From NCBI GenBank assembly GCA_038496445.1, contig JALMLS010000466.1, positions 620,001-684,000 on the forward strand: a stretch of 64,000 nt of DNA, in the 5' to 3' direction. Within the stretch, counting starts at the first letter, position 1; each line of letters begins with the position of its first letter. The notes under the pieces are model-generated. The model was not told where the DNA came from, did not search any database, and saw only the letters and a list, made by a program, of their open reading frames with translations. This DNA is from Trichosphaerium sp. ATCC 40318. Its lineage: Eukaryota; Discosea; Flabellinia; Trichosidae. Shown here piece after piece: positions 1-12,000 of the stretch. The position numbers and the translations under genes were made by a program.

Positions 1-1007
1 AAATTCTTTTATACAGTTTTATAAAATTTTGTTGCTGCACCATGTTCGTGGTATTTTGTTGACTTGGTTTCTTTTAGTCGCTAGAAGAGCAAAATGCAAA
101 GTTATTAAGAGAAAAAAAACAAAAGAAAAAAAGTCAAGATATAAGTCAATTCGTTCTTGAAAATCATACTCTCACAGAGCGACTACGGGTGCGTTTATAT
201 AAATACCAACCCGATAGGGTCTTGCTTGATATTAATAGTATCTATGTCAAGTACATAGGCAAAGACCCAAAGCCCTAGTTGTTCGAATTGTGGTTTTACG
301 TTTTTTACTTACTGTTGCTTTCTTTAGAGTGCTTATACACATATACGACAGCTGGAGAAGACTCAATTACAGTTTGAAAAGGAGAAGCGTATGTATAATG
401 TACAACGTAATTCTTTAAGTAAATACGAAATGCAATATACACGAGAGCTTAAAAAACGCGAAGAATTACAAAATCTTGTTGCTAAGCTTGCCATACGTCC
501 TCATCGTCAAGTACGTCTCAGAAACAAACAACTACTTTTTTTGTATATTTTCATTACGGCATGCTTTGTTTTTACATGAATTGCAAGAGTTGTATCTGCC
601 AAGTCATCCAAGAAAGTTTTTTTTTTTCCAAGTTTTTTTTTGACATGGTTTTTTTTTCAGAGACGACCTGAAGAGTTTGGGGAATTAGAAATTTCAATGT
701 TTCAACTTGAACTTGAAGCAAAACGTGTTTTAGCTGCAGCTAAAAAGAATATGTATAAGAATGAGGATTCGTACGTGGTTGCAAGGAGCATCTTTGTCAA
801 AAAAACCAAACTTTTCGTGCACATGTTTTTGTTTTAAATTATCACGTGATACTCACGTGATTTTAATTTAGATGGTATGGTATGGCACCAGCTATTTTCG
901 GTGGTTTCGCTTCTGGTTGTATTCTTGTTATGACACTGACATACAGTAACCTTCTTCTTGCACTTTTTCTTGCACTTGGATTTTTGGTTGCTGCGTTCGC
1001 TCTGTAA
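1..1007 (+). CDS. Coiled-coil protein with C-terminal membrane anchor (5' partial)
   Basis: Four exons can be joined in frame (78-188, 328-510, 661-770, 872-1007); the start lies before the window. The visible protein is rich in Glu, Lys, Gln and Leu with heptad-like spacing, so a long coiled coil is likely. The last exon encodes about 45 residues ending in a hydrophobic stretch (the LLLALFLALGFLVAAFAL region) directly before TAA, which fits a C-terminal tail anchor facing the cytosol. Such proteins often tether membranes, for example golgin-like or ER/outer-membrane proteins. I do not recognise a family. Introns start GTGCGT, GTACGT and GTACGT and end in TTAG or TCAG, which sets the splice style used throughout the window. 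Confidence 0.7.
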
Positions 1008-1551
1008 AAATAGTTAAAGGAGGAATTTTTCACTTTTTTCTTTTTTCGTCACTTGGAAAGAAGTATTTTGGTTAAGATGTACAGCAAATTGTAACATAAA
1101 TTAATAAAAAAATTATAGTTAAAAGTCATTGGCGGCCATTCTCACTGCAAACGTTTGCCAAACCTCAACCGGATTTAGCCTTTTGTAGGTTATAAAATGT
1201 GATGTTAGCTACCACATTATTGCAGGCTAAATATACAGCTAGCGAAAGTTGTTTTACAAAGGAGAAATTGTTAAGCTTTGGATGAAAGTGTCAAACGTCG
1301 TTTTGGATTAAAAGTCAAGCGAGTTCACAACCAATTATACATTCTTCATTAATACATAGCACTGTTACGTTCTGTACTAGTTGCTGTCGATTTGCTGCGC
1401 ATACAAACGCGTCTGGAAGAGCAAAACCTTATTATACCATTCTCTGGTATAATGGAAACTAGGCAAGCCCATAAACGGTACGGTGATTAAGGCAGGTGTA
1501 CTGTTGATATTCTAAAGCCTCTGTAGTATTGAGAAACCAAATCTAGCTTGC

Positions 1552-2265
1552 TTGCTCCTCTCATTGCCTCTAGAGATACAACACTTTATTTTTCAATCAT
1601 CTCCGGCAGTTTTTAGAGTTTGGCCTTGTTTAAACCGTCAAGCAGCAACTACTTCTCGCTTTGACTCTAATCTCAATAGAAATGGACTATTCAAGTTATG
1701 GTATAAGAATAACAAAATAAAAGAGCAAGTGAGATACACCCATGGTATTAAAGATGGTAAATATGAACAATGGTATAGAAATGGAAACCCAAAGTTATTG
1801 GCTTTCTACAAGGACGGATTACTTGAAGGAGACTACAAGGAATGGCAAAAGAGTCCAAGAAATCAACTTAGTAAAGAGTGGTGTTATACAAGAGGTAAAA
1901 GAGAAGGAATACAAAGAACATGGAGACCAAGACTTGATATGGTAACAATTACTATGTATATAAATGACATAAAATTTGGGAAAGAAGAGTGTTTTATTGA
2001 TGACAAGTTAAGCTATTCTTGCTTTTATATTGATGGTAAGTTATCTGGATGTTATGAAGAGTACTCAAATGGTATAAAAGTTAATAGTATACGATACAGT
2101 CATGGTAAACTTAATGGACATTTTAATTCTTATCATGAAAATGGTGTACTAGCTGAAGCTTGTATGTATGTTAATGACTTGAAAGAAGGAGAATATAAAA
2201 AATGGAGTGATACAGGGGACTTGATAGACCACTGTTTTTATCACCTAGATGAACGTCTTAATTAA
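1552..2265 (+). pseudogene. MORN-like repeat ORF with F-box-like N-terminus, no ATG start (giant-virus type)
   Basis: An uninterrupted, intronless frame of about 237 codons. The first 25 residues (LPLEIQHFIF region) look like the start of an F-box. After that come roughly eight repeats of about 22 residues of the pattern G-x-x-x-x-W/Y-Y-x-N/D-G-x-x-x, the form seen in bacterial YwqK and Marseillevirus MORN-repeat proteins. The frame opens with TTG, where a Met would be expected. The nearest in-frame upstream stop is TAA at 1513-1515 and no ATG lies between it and 1552, so it may be a decaying copy or take its start from an unseen upstream exon. The absence of introns in an intron-dense genome supports transfer. 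Function in the host is unknown. Confidence 0.6.
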
Positions 2266-2643
2266 GTTAAAAGGTGCACTGGAAGAAGATTTTTGTTGAC
2301 AGATGTATTGAAGCTTCCAGACAAGTCTACAAGTCCGTATGTACCTAATACTGTAGTAGGCAAACTACAAAACAAGTGTCCAAGTGGCCTAATGAAAACC
2401 ACGCGACCGACTTTGAATTGTAAACAAATGACATGAATTTTTTCTGAAATGTTGTTTGATTCCCGCTCTTTCTGCGACAAGTCATATCATTTGTTGTCAT
2501 CGCTGCAACAGGTTTAATAGTGCGATAAGCCGCTAGAGAAGAAATAGTTTAAACGTTACAATGGAGTCTAATAGAAATCAAAGGTACCAATAGCTACGCG
2601 TATCTAAGTCACTCTTAACGCCTCCAATAGAGCCAAAGTTAGC

Positions 2644-3540
2644 ATTACAGAGTTTCCAGCGGAGATTTTAGCGCATATTTTACTGTATACAACAAAATCG
2701 CGTTATGCGGCTTGTCAGACATGTCATTGCTTCGCTTCTATTGTACATGATATTATAGGATACAAAAATAGCGTTGTAACAGTTAAAACACTTTCTCAAG
2801 CTGAAGCGCTTGTAAAACATTCGGCTTTTCTGAGAAACACAAAGTTTGTTTTAGGTCATACTTTTCCTGCAAGCTCCTTGAAACTATTTGCTGGCGTTCA
2901 CACAATTTATATTTTTGGCATCCCAATAACAGATGAAGGGCTCAAAGCACTTGCAGGCGTTCATACTATAAGCCTTAGAAATACTCCTGTGACAGATGAA
3001 GGAATCAAAGAATTAGCTGGTGTTCATACTATCAATCTTGTTGGCACCTTTGTTAAAGATGAAGGTATTATGGCGCTTGCTGGTGTTCATACTATTGACC
3101 TTAGAGGTACTGAAGTAACAGATGAAGGCATTAAGTCTCTTGCTGGTGTGTATGATATAGACCTTGGTATGACTGCAATCACAGATGAGGGGATAAAGGC
3201 ACTTGCTGGCGTTCACTGTATTAATCTTGATGACACTTCAGTAACAGATGAAGGTCTTAAATCTCTTGCAGGAGTTCATACCATCGGCCTTAAAAATTGT
3301 GAAGAAATAACTGATGAAGGAGTTAAGGCACTTGCTGGTGTTCATACTATCAGTGTTAGTTGCACTGAAATTACAGATGAAGGAATCAAGGCACTTGTTG
3401 GTGTTCATACCATTGACATTACATGTACTGGTGTTACGGATGAAGGAATACAAGCTCTTGTTGATGTATACTCTGTTACATTTGATTGAACTGAAATTAC
3501 AGAAGATGCACTCAAAATGCTTGGCGTGACTCTATATTAA
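2644..3540 (+). pseudogene. F-box / leucine-rich repeat ORF with lost start and internal stop (giant-virus type)
   Basis: The frame from 2644 reads an F-box-like N-terminus (TEFPAEILAHILLY, then a Cys/His-rich TCHCF region). It continues into eight to nine near-perfect 23-residue leucine-rich repeats of the form VTDEGIKALAGVHTIDL, from about 2880 to 3480. At the expected start the codon is ATT (2644-2646) rather than ATG. A TGA at 3487-3489 interrupts the last repeat, yet the same frame then continues through one more partial repeat to TAA at 3538-3540. Both defects point to a pseudogene. The lack of introns and the position beside the MORN ORF suggest one insertion of large-DNA-virus origin. 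F-box/LRR proteins are normally substrate receptors of SCF ubiquitin ligases. Confidence 0.6.
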
Positions 3541-3802
3541 TTACAATGCGCAATAGTAGGCAAGAGATATCTTGTCATAATAAACTAACAACATTTTATT
3601 TTGTTATTTTCTTGTAGAGTTATTGCTCTTGCCTTTCTCCGAAAGCAAATTGCTAGCAAGGTACTTCTTTTGTGCTCCCATTTCAATTTGGTGACGTGAC
3701 AGGGATGTTTTTAGCGTCTCAGCAGAAAGCTAGACCAGATGCTTCTTGTACAGTACACATGGTTGGAACTGAAACGTATGGTACATGGTAAATGTATATA
3801 TT
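3541..3802. other. Short spacer, no feature seen
   Basis: AT-rich DNA between the viral-like ORFs and the 3' end of the Ras-like gene. A short stretch with weak coding appearance (about 3600-3720) has no frame I can support. Confidence 0.4.
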
Positions 3803-4628
3803 TTACATTGTAGCACAAGTGCGTGATGCTACAGGTTTCTCCTTTTTTACTAATCCCATTCTTCTTGTCTCATCTACAAGTGATAGAAAAACGTTGTCAA
3901 CATTATCTCCTGTTTTTGAGGAAGCTTCAAAGAATGGACAATTCAGTTGCTCTGCAAGAGCTTCACCTTCTTCTTTAGATACTTCTCGATCATCACTTTC
4001 ATCTGTTTTAGTACCTACCAATACTAAAGCAAACTCTGAAGTCCCTCTTGTGCTAAAGCAAGTAAACATAAACTTTCTAGCCAACCAAGCTTTCTACGTA
4101 CTCTTGTAGTTGTTTCTGTATAGTTAATACTTCTTCTAAAGACTCTTTATCAGTCACTGAATATACTAAAACGAAGCCATGTGCACGTGTAATCATCTAC
4201 GTTTGGTTAACATTGTAAGTTGGTCATGTTTTTTAAAATGGTATTTATGGTTTATCACGTGTAGATCTTTGCGTAAAATGGTGTTTTAGTCGTACTCACG
4301 TCTAGTTTAAGTTCTTCATTGTACTGAGGGCGAATATCAATAACATCAATTAGGCACACTTCGTTTTTGTGCGTAAGTTGTTTTCGGACACGGCCTTCTA
4401 TTGTAGGATCTATGGTTTACGTAAAATACGCATAAAAAGTACTATTGCGATGGTTTGCGTTAGCGCTTGTTCATGAAATTGTAAAATTAGAAAATGAAAC
4501 GCGCAATGCGAGTGTAAGAACGCTGACGTACCGAATTCGTCAACAAAAATGTATTGAGTGTATCTTATTACTAAAGCCGATTTACCTGCGCCTTTTGCTC
4601 CAAGAACAACGAAATCATAACTTGTCAT
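3803..4628 (-). CDS. Ras-family small GTPase with divergent switch II
   Basis: Four exons give about 185 residues. Residues 9-17 are the P-loop (GAKGAGKSA), followed by a Ras-type effector segment (FVDEFDPTIEG) with the G2 threonine. G4 is VGTKTD and G5 is EASSKTG. The C-terminus is TCATM, a CAAX box that predicts prenylation and membrane anchoring. The G3 region reads LIDVIDIRPQYNEE where Ras proteins have DTAGQE, so the DxxG glycine and catalytic glutamine are missing. It is therefore probably impaired in GTP hydrolysis or switching. The 49-base third intron (GTACGT to TTTAG) restores the frame across helix 3. It is most like Ras/Rap. A RasGAP gene starts 1.5 kb downstream on the other strand. 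Confidence 0.85.
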
Positions 4629-4938
4629 AAGTTTAGTACAAGAACAGCGCTTCTAGATTCCGTTAAAGTCTGTTTCGAGGTCAGCCGTGGTCTTATTTGA
4701 AGTTTTATTGCAGCATCTTTGTAGACGCTCGTGCTGGCGTACTATGCTCTAGCATCATTGTCAATCTCATTTGCGGGTTATCACGTGCATTAACCATAAG
4801 ATTCGTGATGATAGCATCAACCTTTACCCTGGTAATTAGTGCCCTGGTAGAAAAACATCACAAACACTTTCACATAACCGTTGCGCTAGTAACAACTCCT
4901 TTGATTTTAAACCAACAATAACCACACAACATCAACAG

Positions 4939-5656
4939 TATGTCTGTATTTTCCTACAACACAACGCAAGCTTTACCATGCCGGGCATGTGGCAACGGAT
5001 TCAGGTATTGTATTTTTTTGGTTTATCGGATCGAAGTATAAGCTAAATCGTCGCTCTCTTTACAGAGATCTAGATCATATAGTACTGTTTGAAAACTTCC
5101 GATTCCATCTTCGCTGTTTTAAATGCCAAGGATGCGGAAAACAGTTTAATGACCCAAGTGAACCAAAGGTACGCTATTATGATCGCATTTAAAACAAAGA
5201 AACAAACGCTTTTCGCACGTGATTTTTTTTGATTATAATTGGGCTATTTTAATCACTTTTTAGGGCGTCAGAAACCTTCCGTATTGGTACACGCTTACAG
5301 CGACTTGTTTTTTGTTAAAAATTAGCTAACGATTTAAATAGTGAGGGTGCTTGTTTTGACAAGGCTTCAGAGATACTCTGTGAGGGATGCAAGAAACCGT
5401 TTGTACCTGGAGATCAAATAATGTCAGTGAGGCAGCTAGGTAGCAAGAAGTTTCACGTGGGATGTTTTAATTGTAGCAAATGCGGAGCAGCTATAACACA
5501 ATCATACAGGCACGCACTAACCATCTGTTGAAGAAAAAAATCGCAAGAATTGATTGAGTTGACATTAACTTTTTTTGTAGAATAAACAAAGACAAACAAG
5601 TATTGTGCACGTCCTGCGCTGGTGTTAGACGCCATAATTTCAAGAAGACATGGTAA
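4939..5656 (+). CDS. Small two-LIM-domain protein
   Basis: Five exons encode a protein made almost wholly of two LIM zinc-finger domains. LIM1 starts at PCRACGNGF, passes through FHLRCFKCQGC and closes with YCEGAC. LIM2 runs LCEGCKKPF, FHVGCFNCSKC, and ends LCTSCAG, followed by a short basic tail (RRHNFKKTW). The YCEGAC pair is created only by splicing two short exons, which supports the model. The intron before the last exon (5510-5580) starts GCACGC, a GC donor. LIM-only proteins are protein-binding adaptors of cytoskeleton and transcription complexes; the partner is unknown. Start chosen at ATG 4939, directly before the first zinc ligands. Confidence 0.85.
5510..5580 (+). other. GC-AG intron in the LIM gene
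   Basis: Donor GCACGC, acceptor TTTGTAG. Removing it joins TAC AG to A ATA AAC and keeps LIM2 intact. Its extended consensus equals the normal GTACGY donor apart from T to C at position 2. Confidence 0.7.
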
Positions 5657-6095
5657 TAGAGTCTACTTTAGCGTTAGGAGGCGCCTTGTACAAAAAGATT
5701 AAAAAAATATTTAAAATGTTTGTGTTATCGGTGACTTGGTGTTTTTACACGTTGACTACGCGTAGAGGTATAATTTCAGTACAGTAGCCAAGAACGAATT
5801 TGGAAATAACGAACGAATATAAAAATCAAGTTTCTTTTTTAGTGTTTTTATTTAAACACGCAGTGGCTCTTACTAGCTACAAACGTGGTTGCCTTTGTGA
5901 ATTGTGTCGCCAATAAAAAAATGATGGTTGTAGACCTGGCAATCGCTGTAATAGACCTGTACATGCGTAAGTATTGCTAGCGCAGTTGACAAGGAACATG
6001 TGCGACTATTTGCAGAAAATGGTCGTTAACATTTTTGTACCCTACAATAGTGTTCACACGTTAGTACAAACCCTACTTATGGTAGTTATTCAGCA
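5657..6095. other. Intergenic region, nothing supported
   Basis: About 440 bases of AT-rich DNA. A few short open stretches (around 5921) do not splice into the next gene. It presumably holds the LIM gene terminator and the promoter of the RasGAP gene. Confidence 0.4.
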
Positions 6096-9000
6096 ATGAG
6101 GTACGTGTCCGTTTTGCGTTTCAATCGCGTAATAAAAACGCCATTGCGTTAAAACTGTAATAGTAGTGGTCCACAGGCTGGTAAAACCGATGAGGTGGAC
6201 CTGTTGATACAATATCATCAAAACCGCCTCGCACAATTACAAGCGAAAAAGCGATCATTGGAGATTGCTCTGGGCGCAGATACTAATTTGGGTACGCTTT
6301 TTTGCGCTCGATAAAAAGCCAAAACATTTTAGGAACAGATTCAAGCGAGAAGAGTAAAACCATTCAATTCCAAAATGCCATAGGATTCATCAGCACAGAA
6401 ACAAAGCTCGCAGCGCTCGAAGAGGTAAAATCTATAACGCAAAAACCTATGTTATACGTTTACACACGTTAAACGGACGTTCGTAACGTATATGCGAATT
6501 TCTAGAAACCAAAATCGTCAACCTGTGCACGCCTTTCTTACTTGTGTTTCAGTTTATGGTTTCACACGAAGGCATGGGGTTTCTAGATATTTTAGACTCT
6601 GTCATAGGTACAGGGCAAGATGCCGAAAAAATGACAGCGGGTATATTGGGTATTTACCATCGGTACGTATTATTCAATCTTTTGCGTGCATTCTAACCTC
6701 GCCTTTGGCTTTTGCTGAAAACAATAATTCGCCCAACCTTTTAAATCACTACGCGTGTTGTATATTGGCACAAAAGCGTTGAGGGTTGAACTGAAAAGCT
6801 TTTCGCGGCGTCATTTGGTTTTTTTCAAAAACACCTAAACCATTCAACGAAAGTTGCATCAACTCTTTATGCGTTGATAGTTGCGCGAAGAAAAAATTTT
6901 GACTTTTTACAACGAGGAGAGTTCTTTAAGTTTTAACTTTTTGTGTTTTTAATAGGCGTGGACGTTCTATGGAATTGATAAAGCATGTTGTTGCAATTGA
7001 AGTTGATAGGAATAAAAATCTGGCTACAATGTTTCGAGCTGAGCAACTACCTACGCGCATTCTACGTTGCTATACGCGTACGATAGGCAAAAAATATTGT
7101 ATACAAACACTGGGACCACTTATAAACAAGGTTTGTAATGATAACGTCACATTAGAGGTACGAACAATAGATTCATTCTTTTTTTTGTAAACTTTTGAAA
7201 AGAAAAAAGTTCGAGCGTGTGGTGGCAGGTCCTAGTAATATTTTTTTGCCGATTATCTATTGTAATAGATGCTCATGAATTAAAAATATGGGATAAAGCA
7301 AGTTTCATTAAAAACATCGCATCTTGTTCTCCGCCACCGCCTGTTTTGTTTTGTGCTTTTTTTTTTAACTTTTTTTTTGTTGCTTTTAGGTCAATCCAAG
7401 TTTGCACGATCTTACTGAAACACAACTCAAAACAAATTTATTGAGTCTTCAACACTGGACACAAAAATTCTTGAACAGGATTCTGGGTTCAATAGATGAA
7501 CTCCCTTGGGAGTTTCACAGTATTTCTGCTTACATTGCTGATAAAGTTGCTGAAAAATGGGGAGAACAAAATAAGAGGCTAGCTGTGGCATCATTTATAT
7601 TTTTACGATTTATTTGTACGTACATCAACGCCACCAATGTTGAGTTTTAAGAAAAAATAAGGAAAGAGTTTCAATTAACTTTTTTTTTCTTCGAAAATAG
7701 GTCCTTGTATCACTTCGCCTGCAAAATTTGGTTTACAACAAGGTTCTATGGCTGTTCGTAGGACTTTATTACTTATTGGAAAGATTCTACAAAATTTGGC
7801 GAATGGAACGCCTTTCAAAGAGCTCTATCTCCTTGATTTACAGAAGTATGTAATTTTTTTTGGCATTTCTTTGCTTTCGGTGTTGACAGTTGCCTAGGTT
7901 TTTAAAGCAAAATGAAGAACCAGTTACCGAATTTGTACAAAAACTGTGTTTGTTTCCTTCTGTGCCTAATGGAAAGAGCCCACACGTTATAAAATTGGTA
8001 CTGTTGCAACGTCTTTGATAAGATTTTCCAAAAAAAAAAAACCATTGACTTAAGTTGATGGCATTCATTAGGCAACAGAGTTGTACAAGCGAAAAGAAAA
8101 ACTGAAGAAAACTATATCAAAGACAAAATACGAAAAACTCAAGCTGTACAAGTCAGTAGCACCAGCACTAACGAATGATTTGGTAGCTTCTATAGAGAAC
8201 TTACAAGGTACAATTTTAAACTATAAAAATAGTTTGACCTTGCTTCTACTTGCTCCATCTCTAATCATGACCTTTAGTTCTTGTTGGTGAGAATGCACCA
8301 AAGAAACATGATCCTCAGATTCAGAGACTTATTCGTATGCTTACTATGAACCGTGGACTTATTGATGTGATTGTGACAACTAGTTTTAAGAGAAACAGGA
8401 ACCTACTTTCAGTAAGCAAAAAAACCCCAACCATTTCTATTTTCTTTGTTACCTTTGTACTTTACCATAACCATGTCAACATAGTAGAATTAGTTTTTAT
8501 ATCCACTATGTATCTAACGCATTACTAGTCGTCGTATTTGGCCGATTCAATGGCAGTTTTGTTTCATGCTAATGACAAGTTACCTGAAATCATATCTGCT
8601 GTTTTATCACTTAGAAAAGAAAAACCAGATGCAGCAAACAATGTAGTTAATGCATTACTTACAGCGTTTTGTTCACGATACTGTAAATCATGGATAAAAA
8701 AAGTAGTTGGTGATTTGGCTACAGTTGATATTGAGGTTCGTTTTAACCAAAGGCTTTATCTTTAATCATCCGTTATCTTGTACAAATACAATCGGATTTT
8801 TATTTATTTTAGCTCAATCCACTACATGTTGATCCGCATGATAAAGCATGGACAAAGCAAAAGGCTTATGCTAAGCTAAAGATGGTTTCAATGACTTTTG
8901 TTGATAATATTTGTACCAACCTTAGCAGTACGTTGGTTTTTTTTTACCTGCAGTTCCATTTGTTCAAATCCTACTTTTTTCTTCTCCCTACCATAGACAC

Positions 9001-12000
9001 CTCGCTGAATAAAAACCAGCATGTTCATCATAAAGGTGGTGAAAAAAAGCGTAGAATTAGAACAATTTGAACTGTACTGTGACTTTATGTTTGTTCTTAT
9101 CATTTTTGTTATAAAAGGCATGCCAGACGGATTATGGAAGATTTGTAATGTCTTAGCTAAAGACGGACAGTCTATTTTCCGGATACTTTTTTTGAATTTT
9201 TTCTCTGTAGCTATTGCAGATCCTGACATTTATGATATTGTAAAACGTGCGTTTGGGTTATTTATAGATTCTATAGATCGAATTCTTTTTCGATGTATTA
9301 ATACCCTACTTACTTGATTGTAGCGGAAGAGTTAACACCAAAAGCGAGAAGATCTCTTATTCATGTTGCATCTGTATTTAAAAACTTTGCAAGCAAATCA
9401 GGATTCTTTATTGATGAAGAAGTAGTCAACGAAGAATGGTTAGACAAACTATATCTTTCAGCGAACCCACCAATTACTGATAAATACAATAGGCTTTCTA
9501 GTGCTCATGATATTCTTCAAAACTGGTCTCTAGAGGATATGGTAAGTGTCTTACGTGTAATACATGAAACTGACTACAAAAATAAGATGGTGTTACCTCA
9601 CGCTATAGTGTCTTGGTCGTCTGAACTAAAATCAATTGTATTGTACGTTCACAACATTTTGTTTGAAACCTAAATAATTTATAGTTTGAGTAAATGGATA
9701 CTCCAAAACCGTACTGTTTTAACAGACCATTTATCGAAACTACGCGCTAGAAAGGTACCAATATAACCCAAGCGTTGACAACGCAAGATATCAATATTTT
9801 TCCTAGAATGTGGAGTTTACAATCTTTGAATTGGTTTCTTCTTTGTATCCTGCTGAGGTTGAAAAACCAATACCTACCTCGATATCAAATTTATCATTAG
9901 GTAGTGATGTACGTGTAAAAAAACAAGATTAAATGCTATGAGGTAATAGTACTGACATGTTTTATTTAGTCAAATTCTGACAGACCAGCTAAAAGACCTG
10001 ATGGTTCTCTTTCTGCAAGGTTGGTTACACGAAAAGGTTTATTCCTCGGTTATGACTCAATTAATTTTTAGGGCAAAGGCACCTAATAGCTATGGTTCCA
10101 TGCCTACGAAGATTAAGACACCTGTGCGTGATTGGAGTTTAAAGAAACAGTCGTTTATATTGTTCATTAGATTTCTGCCAGAGAGCTTATTCGGCGACCA
10201 CCAAGGCGTTCTACTACGTATGCTGCTGGAAGCCTTAGTGAGGCATTAAAAACAATGGCCGCATCAGAGATACCAGAGGGGCTTAAAAAAAGTCGGAGAT
10301 CGTATGGACTCTATAAATTTAGGGCTTGATATTAAACATGTTTTGACGCTCTTATTCTAGATCTCATTTTGATTTTTCGAAGCTCAGAGTGGCTGCAAGC
10401 AGCGAGAGTCTATCCAAGATAAGTACAGTCGATAATCCAATGGATGTTATTATTTGCAGAGAGTCTGAAGTACAAAAGTTCAGAGTACACCTTCGGAATG
10501 CAGAGGTATAAAAAATAGAAATTCTTTAGTAAGCTTTCTTAACTTATCTTCTTTAATTCAAGGCTGAGTGCTTGTTGGACTTTATTGTAGCGGTTGATGC
10601 GTTTGCAAAAACTTCTTCTACGGCTTCAAAGACACCTGAGAGCAAGGCTTGTGCAGAAGAGATATTCGAAACATATTGTTCATCTAAAAGTGATAAATCT
10701 GTTGGGCTAAAAGGATTTGTGTTGAATGTAAGTTTTGTCTTACATTTTTTAAGTTACTAAGCAACTATTGTTGTAGAGATTAGAGTACATTATAGGAAAT
10801 AACCCATTCCCTTCTCCTAAAGCCTTTAAAGATGCAAGAAATTTTGTATTGAGCCGCTTGGAGAATGAGTTCTTTCCATCATTTAAAGAATCATTAACAC
10901 CTGGTATGTTCATCCTTTTATCTTAATTTCTAATAATGTTGTGGTTTTAGAAACTCTACGTGCTGTGAGAGAGTCTAAAGATGCTAGAGATGCACACAAG
11001 ACATCATCAAGTTCACCTGTGAACAAGCGAAGTCTTTCAATAAGTGGCAAACCGTGCGCTTAATAACTTTTTTTTTGCCCTTTGGTTAATAAGGCTTGGT
11101 AGAGCCACAATTATTGTTAATGAACCAAAATTTGGTATTACACTAAGTAACCCACATTGGTGTCATGCTTTTGCAGAATATCTTAAAGAGCAGCATGCCG
11201 GAGATGGGTTCCAATTCTTGCTTGAACTAGGTATGTTTTTTTTGTTGATTGGTTTCCTTACGCTTGATAGAAACATTCAAACGCATTACAACGGATAGTC
11301 TGCGTGAAACTAGAAGTAAAGAACTCTTTGACACGTACGTGTCCGCTGAATCACCACGTGCGATCAGTTTAGTCTATAGCACAGTTGAGGTACGTGAAAA
11401 TAATGAATGCTGTTTCCCCTCCTTTTTTTTTTCATTTAAACGCTTTTAACATGTTTCAGGCCATTACGGCATCTATTGCTGCCGGAGATGATAATCCATT
11501 TTCAATTGCTGAAAATACAGTTAAATCAATGTTACATCGGTTCTTTCAGACGTTCTTGAAATCACCTATATGCCCAAACAATAAGTACATTAAAAAAATC
11601 CTGATATTCATTCTTTCCCCATTTTTCTGTTATTGTCGTTTACTTTCGATGTTAATTGTTTTTTTAGAGCATACAGGGATCAAGAGCGAAGACTCACACT
11701 TGAGTCATTTGCTAGTTGTACGAAAAACCGCCTCTTGGGTGGCCAAGTAACTAACGATGATTTTTAGTGCAGAAATACAAGCAACAAGGCATGCAGCCTG
11801 TACAAGAATTACCCAAGTTTGATGTACCATTCTTTGGTTTATTATTCCGGAGATCAAGCTTAGTTGTCGATTTTTCAAAGTTTCTTGTACAGCACGGTAA
11901 AGAGTACTATCTACAATTTATCTTCGAAGAAGGTACCACCCTTTGAACTTTGAATGATCTTCCAGTGACATCATACATTATTAACTTTTTTTCTGTCTAG

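Noticed and set aside
3013-3529. Several open frames overlapping the leucine-rich repeats
   Set aside because: Repetitive DNA keeps other frames open; only the plus frame with the VTDEGIKALAGVHTI repeat has a recognisable protein.
4697-4921. Hydrophobic plus-strand frame upstream of the LIM gene
   Set aside because: Short, not spliceable to the LIM exons, and without similarity to a known protein; probably chance.
6960-8100. IQGAP
   Set aside because: The RasGAP domain is real but there is no CH domain, IQ repeat or RasGAP C-terminal domain; RGS-like domains follow instead.
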